From positions 4,464,001-4,528,000 of the forward strand of contig NZ_CP075371.1 of NCBI RefSeq assembly GCF_018459925.1: 64,000 nt of DNA, given 5' to 3'. Numbering within the stretch: position 1 is the first letter of the stretch; each line of letters starts with the position of its first letter. This document shows, in pieces, positions 59,400 to 64,000 of this stretch. The notes under the pieces were generated by a model. It saw nothing but the letters and a program-made list of their open reading frames with translations. It did no database searches and was not told the DNA's origin. The position numbers were made by a program, and so were the translations under genes. Origin of the DNA: Nocardioides aquaticus (GTDB lineage Bacteria > Actinomycetota > Actinomycetes > Propionibacteriales > Nocardioidaceae).

Positions 59400-60170
59400 T
59401 CAGCCGACCCGGTCGTCGCCGTCGATCTCGGTGCCGCGGCGGTCGACCCCGGTGACCAGCGCGTACGTCGCGCCCGCCAGGGCCGCACCGACGACCGGCG
59501 CGAGGAGGAACAGCCACACCTGACCGAGCGCGGCGAGGTCGAACCACGCCACGGCCAGCGAGCGGGCCGGGTTGACCGAGGTGTTCGAGACCGGGATCGA
59601 GATCAGGTGGATCAGGGTCAGCGCCAGGCCGATCGCCAGCGGGCCGAAGCCGGCGGGGGCGCGGCGGTCCGTCACGCCGAGGATGACGTAGAGGAACACG
59701 AAGGTCAGGACGGCCTCGGCCACCGCGACGGCGAGCAGCGAGTACCCGGTCGGGGACAGGTCGCCGTACCCGTTGGTGGCGAAGCCGTCGGCCAGGGAGA
59801 ACCCGCTGCGGCCCGACGCGACGACGTAGAGCACGAGCGCGCCCAGCGACCCGCCGGCGGCCTGGGCGACGACGTAGCCGGGGACGTCCCTCCAGGCGAA
59901 CCTGCCGGCGACGGCGAGGCCGACGGAGACGGCCGGGTTGAAGTGCGCCCCTGACACGTGGCCCACCGCGTAGGCCATGGTCAGCACGGCCAGGCCGAAG
60001 GCCAGCGAGATGCCGACGAACCCGACCTCGTCCCCGGCCAGGACGGCGGTGCCGCAGCCGGCGAGGACCAGCCAGAAGGTGCCCAGCGCCTCCACGGGAA
60101 GGCGACGGGCCAGCGACGGGGTCGCGGTCCCGGTCGGGGGTGCGGGACGGGTGGGGGTGCGGGTGCTCAT
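59400..60170 (-). CDS. aqpZ: Aquaporin Z
   Basis: 256 aa from ATG 60170 with six spans. Both NPA half-helices are present: [17 protein letters not shown] and [16 protein letters not shown], with the Arg after the second NPA. An [19 protein letters not shown] first helix is typical of AqpZ. The pore-lining Cys/Phe/His pattern suggests water rather than glycerol, but this is a family inference. The N-terminal 20 residues are Thr/Pro-rich. About 139 nt separate it from the SIP gene upstream; no notable structure seen there. Confidence 0.93.
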   Translation of the reverse strand: MSTRTPTRPAPPTGTATPSLARRLPVEALGTFWLVLAGCGTAVLAGDEVGFVGISLAFGLAVLTMAYAVGHVSGAHFNPAVSVGLAVAGRFAWRDVPGYVVAQAAGGSLGALVLYVVASGRSGFSLADGFATNGYGDLSPTGYSLLAVAVAEAVLTFVFLYVILGVTDRRAPAGFGPLAIGLALTLIHLISIPVSNTSVNPARSLAVAWFDLAALGQVWLFLLAPVVGAALAGATYALVTGVDRRGTEIDGDDRVG

Positions 60171-60309
60171 CAGTGCCTCCTGGGGACGCCGTCGTCCCCC
60201 TCGGGAAGTCCGGCTCCGTGCCGGCTGACGATCAGTCGTCCCCGACCCGCCGACCGTCACGCGCACCGGGCGTGAGCCCGCCCACAACCCGCCCCCGCTG
60301 GGCCGACCG

Positions 60310-61116
60310 TCAGCCGTCGGCCTCCATGGCCGCCACGAAGTCCCGCTTGACCGCACGCCAGTCCTCGTCGGTCATCGTCCGTCGCCAGTACGGCGAGCAG
60401 GACATGTCGGCGCGGGTCATGCCGCGCTCGACCAGCAGGTGGCGGCGCACCGCGCGGACCTCGTCGGCCTCGCCGTGCACGAACGCCTGCACCCGCCCGG
60501 CGGCCGGGTCGGGCAGGGCCGCCCCGCGGACGGCCTCGGCCAGCAGGTCGACGTCCCCGTCGTCCCCGCGGCGGTGCAGCCACACCAGGTCCAGGTCGCC
60601 GGTCGAGTCCAGGGGCACCTCGTGCCCGGGTCCGTCGCAGAGCAGCCGGACCACGGCGCGCGCCCCCGGGGGGACCGCCCGCAGCGAGGCCGCGATCGCG
60701 GGGAGGGCGGACTCGTCGCCCGCCATCAGGTGCACCTCGGCGCCCGGCTCCGGGCGGTAGCCGCCGCTGGGCCCCTCCCACACGAGCACGTCCCCGGGCT
60801 GCGCCGTCGCCGCCCACCGCCCCGCGGCACCGGTGTCGCCGTGCACCACGAAGTCGATGCTCAGCGCGTGCCGCTCGGCGTCCCAGTCGGCCACGGTGTA
60901 GCGCCGACGCGCGGGCCAGGTCTCCCGTGGGTGCTGCTCGCGCACCTCGGCGGGGTCGAAGACCACGTCGTACGGCGCCCCGTCCGGCCGGAGCGCCAGG
61001 TTGACGTACGCGTCGGTCTCGGGCCCCCTCTCGAAGCCGGCGAGGTCCTCGCCGCCGAGCACCACCCGGACCAGGGTCGGGGTGAGCCAGCGGGTCTCGG
61101 TGACGCGTGCGTGCAA
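60310..61116 (-). CDS. Siderophore-interacting protein (FAD ferric-siderophore reductase)
   Basis: 268 aa. N-terminal FAD-binding barrel with [32 protein letters not shown], a key SIP block, and C-terminal NADPH domain with [16 protein letters not shown], plus the final [20 protein letters not shown], typical of SIPs. It reduces ferric siderophores in the cytosol to release Fe(II). The start is a TTG at 61116 after GAGAGGAA; no better in-frame ATG/GTG lies near. No siderophore synthesis or uptake genes are adjacent in the window. Confidence 0.92.
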   Translation of the reverse strand: MHARVTETRWLTPTLVRVVLGGEDLAGFERGPETDAYVNLALRPDGAPYDVVFDPAEVREQHPRETWPARRRYTVADWDAERHALSIDFVVHGDTGAAGRWAATAQPGDVLVWEGPSGGYRPEPGAEVHLMAGDESALPAIAASLRAVPPGARAVVRLLCDGPGHEVPLDSTGDLDLVWLHRRGDDGDVDLLAEAVRGAALPDPAAGRVQAFVHGEADEVRAVRRHLLVERGMTRADMSCSPYWRRTMTDEDWRAVKRDFVAAMEADG

Positions 61117-61221
61117 CGCAGAGTTCCTCTCGGAGCGGGCCGGCGCGGGGCCGCCGGCCCGACGAGCCTAGACCCGGTTTCTGAGCCGCGGCTGTGCGTC
61201 ACCGCCCTCTACGCTGGCGCC

Positions 61222-61875
61222 ATGAGCGCGGTGGACCAGCAGCAGCCCGTCGACGGCCGGGGCGGCGTCGACGGCCCCGAGGAGGACCTGTCGGCCTACG
61301 ACATCAGCCTGCGCCCGTACGGCGTGGGCCTCGTCGTGCTCGGCGCCCTCGGGCTGCTCGCCGCCTTCACGCTGACCGTCGACAAGCTGAAGCTGCTCGC
61401 CGACCCGTCCTTCACGCCGGCCTGCGACATCAACCCGATCGTGTCCTGCGGCTCGGTGATGGCCAGCGACCAGGCCGAGGTGTTCGGGTTCCCGAACTCG
61501 CTGCTCGGGCTGATCGGCTTCGCGGCCGTCGTGGCCCTCGGCCTCTCCCTGGCCCTCGGCGCCCGGCTGCCACGCACGGTGCTCGCCGGACTCGCCCTCG
61601 GCGGCCTCGCCGGGCTCGTGTTCGTGCACTGGCTGGCCTTCCAGACCCTCTACGAGATCAACGCCCTCTGCCCGTGGTGCCTGGTGGTGTGGGCGGTGAC
61701 GATCCCGACGGCGGTGTGGTCGACGCTGGTGGCCGCCGGGGCCGGCACCTCGCGCTCGCCCCGCGTCGTGGAGAAGCTGTGGAACGTGCGGTACCTGATC
61801 GTGCTCGGCTGGTACCTGCTCCTCGCGGGCGCGATCCTCGAGCGGTTCTGGGACTACTGGGTCACCCTGCTCTGA
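61222..61875 (+). CDS. Vitamin K epoxide reductase family protein (VKOR)
   Basis: 217 aa with four to five spans. VKOR redox centre CPWC in INALCPWCLVVWAV, and the upstream cysteine pair CDINPIVSCGSVM, are both complete. The protein re-oxidises DsbA-like partners in the actinobacterial envelope, using menaquinone. No thioredoxin-fold domain is fused and no DsbA gene is adjacent. ATG 61222 follows a CATG context without a strong RBS. Divergent from the SIP gene. Confidence 0.93.
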   Translation: MSAVDQQQPVDGRGGVDGPEEDLSAYDISLRPYGVGLVVLGALGLLAAFTLTVDKLKLLADPSFTPACDINPIVSCGSVMASDQAEVFGFPNSLLGLIGFAAVVALGLSLALGARLPRTVLAGLALGGLAGLVFVHWLAFQTLYEINALCPWCLVVWAVTIPTAVWSTLVAAGAGTSRSPRVVEKLWNVRYLIVLGWYLLLAGAILERFWDYWVTLL

Positions 61876-61888
61876 CCCGCCGGACACC

Positions 61889-62734
61889 TCAGAGCGTGGG
61901 CAGCCAGTCCACCTGACCGGCCAGCACGGCGTACCCGACGAAGGCGCCGATGTCGAGGAACGTGTGGGCGACCACCAGCGGGGTGACCCGCTGCCAGCGG
62001 CGGTAGAGCCAGCCGAAGAGCAGCCCCATCGCGAGGTTGCCGACGAACCCGCCGAGGCCCTGGTAGAGGTGGTAGCTGCCGCGCAGCAGGGCGGCCAGCC
62101 CGATCGCGCTCGCGTCGCCGAGGCCGGCCTGGCGCAGCCGGACCTGGACGAACCCGAGCACCACGAACTCCTCCACCACGGAGTTCTGCAGCGCCGAGAG
62201 GACCAGCACGGGGTAGCGCCACCACTCCTCGGGCAGGCCCTGGGCGACCACGGTGAGGTTCGTGCCGAGCGCGAAGGTCGCCAGGTAGAACACCACGCCC
62301 AGCGACCCGACGCCGAGCGCGATCACCGCGCCGGAGCCGAGGTCGCGCCACCCGGCGCCGCGGAACCACACCTCGCGCACCCGGGTGCCCGAGCGGACGA
62401 GGAGGTAGGCGCACAGCAGCACCGGGACGACCGCGAACCCCATCCGCAGCAGCTGGTAGGCGAGGTCGAACCACGGACGGTCCGGCGTGACCGAGGTGTT
62501 CAGCGTGGCGGCCTGCTCCGACAGCGCACCCGGTGCCGTGACGGCCTCCAGCAGGTTCACCACGGAGTAGACCGCGGAGCGGCCCAGCGAGAGCAGCAGC
62601 ACCAGCACGACCTCGAGGACCAGCACCGCCCGGGCCAGCTCGGGCACGCCTCCCGGGACGGGGCTGTCGCGGCGCAGCGCGGCCCGGGCGCGGGCCAGGC
62701 GGGGGGTCCGGGTCGTCGCGGCGGCAGTGGTCAC
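61889..62734 (-). CDS. CPBP-family intramembrane metalloprotease (Abi/CAAX-like)
   Basis: 281 aa from GTG 62734 with about seven to eight hydrophobic spans. CPBP motifs: Glu-Glu in NSVVEEFVVLGFVQVRL, His in GSYHLYQGLGG, and His/Asp in VAHTFLDIGAF. The usual E-E-x-x-x-R-G has Leu in place of Arg. The family includes Rce1-type proteases and bacteriocin immunity proteins; function here unknown. It is followed at 62794 by the partial regulator in the same direction. Confidence 0.87.
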   Translation of the reverse strand: MTTAAATTRTPRLARARAALRRDSPVPGGVPELARAVLVLEVVLVLLLSLGRSAVYSVVNLLEAVTAPGALSEQAATLNTSVTPDRPWFDLAYQLLRMGFAVVPVLLCAYLLVRSGTRVREVWFRGAGWRDLGSGAVIALGVGSLGVVFYLATFALGTNLTVVAQGLPEEWWRYPVLVLSALQNSVVEEFVVLGFVQVRLRQAGLGDASAIGLAALLRGSYHLYQGLGGFVGNLAMGLLFGWLYRRWQRVTPLVVAHTFLDIGAFVGYAVLAGQVDWLPTL

Positions 62735-62793
62735 CGGACCAGGATGCCCGGGGTGGCTGAGAGACCGGTGAGCGCCGGGGCCGGGTGGGTAGG

Positions 62794-64000
62794 TCAGTAC
62801 GCCGTGATCCGCAGCGTCCGGAGCTTGGCGTAGAGGGTCGTGCGCGAGATGCCCAGCGCCGCCGCGGCCCGGACCTTGTTGCCGCCGTGCTGGTCGAGCG
62901 CGGCCACGATCGCGTCGCGCTCGGCGCGCTCCAGCGGGGCGAGGGTGCGGGCGCCGTCGCGGGAGCGGTACGCCTCGGGCAGGTGGTCCACGGTGATCGG
63001 GCCGAGCCCACGATCCCGGACGGCGTGCTCGAGCACGGCGCGCAGCTCGCGCAGGTTGCCCGGCCAGGACTGGGCGCCGAGCGCGGCCAGGGCGGAGGGG
63101 GCGAGGTGGACCGAGGCGTCGCAGCCGAGGTCGACCAGCTGGGTCGCGACCAGGTCGGGTAGGTCGGCGGTGCGGGCGGCCAGCGGCGCCAGCTCGGTGC
63201 GGTCGGTGCAGGCCGAGACCAGTGCCGCGGCCCGGCCGACGAGGTCGTCGACCGGCCCCGAGATCAGCACCACCCGGGGCGCCGTCGCGGTGGCGACGTG
63301 GGAGGCCACGAGGTCGACGAGGTGGTCGGGGAGCAGGTCGACCCCGTCCACGCAGACCGTGCCCTGCCCGGCCCGGACCAGGGAGGCGAAGTCGCGCGAC
63401 CACGCCTGCGGGCCGTCGAGCAGGGCGCGCGCCGCGGTCAGCACCGCCACCCGGTGGTCGCCGGCGAGCCGGGCGGCGTACGTGGTGCGGCCGGTGCCCG
63501 GCGCGCCCGCGACGAGCGCGGGGCCGGTCGCGACCCGGCTCACCGGGGTGGTCCGGTTGCGGGGGCTGCGCGGACGGGCCAGCGGCTCGACGTGGACCAG
63601 GGACCCGCCGCGGGTGCGCGGCACGTGCTCCACGCGGACCCGGGCGGCCACCCCGGACTCCAGGGTGATCTCGCGGGACAGCCCGGTGCTGCCGACGTCC
63701 TGGGCCAGCATCCGGAGCAGGGTCAGGTCGACCTGGCCGAGCAGGTCGAGCGCGGTCCGGTTCGACATCGTCAGGTCGTCCAGCATCGCCACGACCGCCC
63801 GGCGCCGCCCGGACGCGGCCTGGAAGGCGTGCAGCAGCTCGGTCTCGCTGACCCGGCTGCCGTCGAGCAGCCGCTGCTCGATGTCGGCGACCGCCCGGGC
63901 GACCACCGGGCGCAGGAGGGGGTCGGCGGACGTCGCGACGCAGGTGATGTCGAGGACGCCCTCGATCCGGCGGGTGACCGGGTGGAAGATCGGGTGGCCG
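62794..64000 (-). CDS. GAF/AAA/Fis-type transcriptional regulator, 5' end outside the window (partial)
   Basis: At least 402 codons, open to the right edge. The visible part starts in a GAF-like domain (GHPIFHPVTRRIEGVLDIT), then an AAA-like segment with Walker A GAPGTGRTTYAARLAG and the R-finger-like WPGNLRELRAVLEHAV, and a C-terminal Fis HTH (NKVRAAAALGISRTTLYAKLRTL). It resembles AcoR-type activators, but the sigma-54-contact motif GAFTGA is absent, consistent with actinomycetes lacking sigma-54. It probably works with the main polymerase. ATG/GTG codons inside (e.g. 63906) are not the real start. Confidence 0.85.
   Translation of the reverse strand, partial: GHPIFHPVTRRIEGVLDITCVATSADPLLRPVVARAVADIEQRLLDGSRVSETELLHAFQAASGRRRAVVAMLDDLTMSNRTALDLLGQVDLTLLRMLAQDVGSTGLSREITLESGVAARVRVEHVPRTRGGSLVHVEPLARPRSPRNRTTPVSRVATGPALVAGAPGTGRTTYAARLAGDHRVAVLTAARALLDGPQAWSRDFASLVRAGQGTVCVDGVDLLPDHLVDLVASHVATATAPRVVLISGPVDDLVGRAAALVSACTDRTELAPLAARTADLPDLVATQLVDLGCDASVHLAPSALAALGAQSWPGNLRELRAVLEHAVRDRGLGPITVDHLPEAYRSRDGARTLAPLERAERDAIVAALDQHGGNKVRAAAALGISRTTLYAKLRTLRITAY

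Overview
The window is very GC-rich (by eye well above 70% G+C). Genes are packed with 4-nt ATGA/GTGA overlaps and GTG starts are frequent. It encodes mycothiol-type DinB-fold enzymes, an F420-dependent (LLM) oxidoreductase, a lipoprotein PBP of the mycobacterial type, an FprA-type ferredoxin reductase and a RelZ-like RNase H-fold/(p)ppGpp-synthetase fusion. Together these point to an actinomycete, most plausibly Nocardioidaceae (Nocardioides-like). That placement is inference from gene content and style; there is no rRNA in the window. I see no tRNA, rRNA, CRISPR array, transposase, integrase or phage module. No stretch over 300 nt lacks a gene or pseudogene. The window looks like ordinary chromosome.

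Layout. 1-7.6 kb: tail of a FadH-like reductase, MalY/PatB lyase, UDP-glucose dehydrogenase, an unusual GH1 glycosidase back-to-back with a pirin, AIM24, and a SigG-like ECF sigma factor coupled to a DinB-fold protein. 7.6-16.5 kb: short LuxR regulator, DUF2332, succinate-semialdehyde dehydrogenase, a candidate small structured RNA, PBP-lipo-like transpeptidase, Dps, DEAD-box helicase and a small lipoprotein. 16.5-21 kb: an AbiEi/DUF559 gene broken by one in-frame amber codon, a PadR/HAAS pair, a pentapeptide-DinB protein, a MarR regulator with tandem operators, and a 48-aa small protein with its own RBS and terminator. 21-25.7 kb: a tight operon (GntP permease, CaiB CoA-transferase, LysR, CitE-type lyase) that looks like an organic-acid catabolic unit, with a LysR-like box upstream. 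25.7-35 kb: FprA reductase, acyl-CoA dehydrogenase, nitrilase-family amidohydrolase, PadR/DUF1707 pair, M3 oligopeptidase, TspO, DUF427. 35-39.6 kb: a glutamine-synthetase-like ligase overlapping a C39-like thiol peptidase, an MFS exporter and an LLM oxidoreductase. 39.6-43.4 kb: psuK-psuG (pseudouridine catabolism) followed closely by the RelZ-like fusion. 43.4-50.3 kb: DrrAB-like ABC exporter, an epoxide-hydrolase-fold protein overlapping a P450, a four-gene membrane operon (YtxH-like, holin-like, DUF3618, YihY) and a mycothiol-dependent isomerase-like enzyme. 50.3-64 kb: PQQ-type sugar dehydrogenase lipoprotein, an alpha/beta hydrolase with the full fluoroacetate-dehalogenase residue set, patatin, SLC13-type permease, protein-tyrosine phosphatase, orphan GAF-GAF histidine kinase, ABC exporter with an iron-box-like site, aquaporin Z, siderophore-interacting protein, VKOR, CPBP protease, and an incomplete GAF/Fis regulator running off the right end.

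Recurring themes. Convergent gene pairs are repeatedly separated by long, often perfect inverted repeats. Several coding genes carry in-frame GC-rich minisatellites that give low-complexity linkers. Two PadR-plus-membrane-protein pairs occur. The most interesting loci are the psuK-psuG-relZ group with an altered synthetase residue, the ligase/thiol-peptidase pair, the candidate small RNA near 11.4 kb and the dehalogenase.
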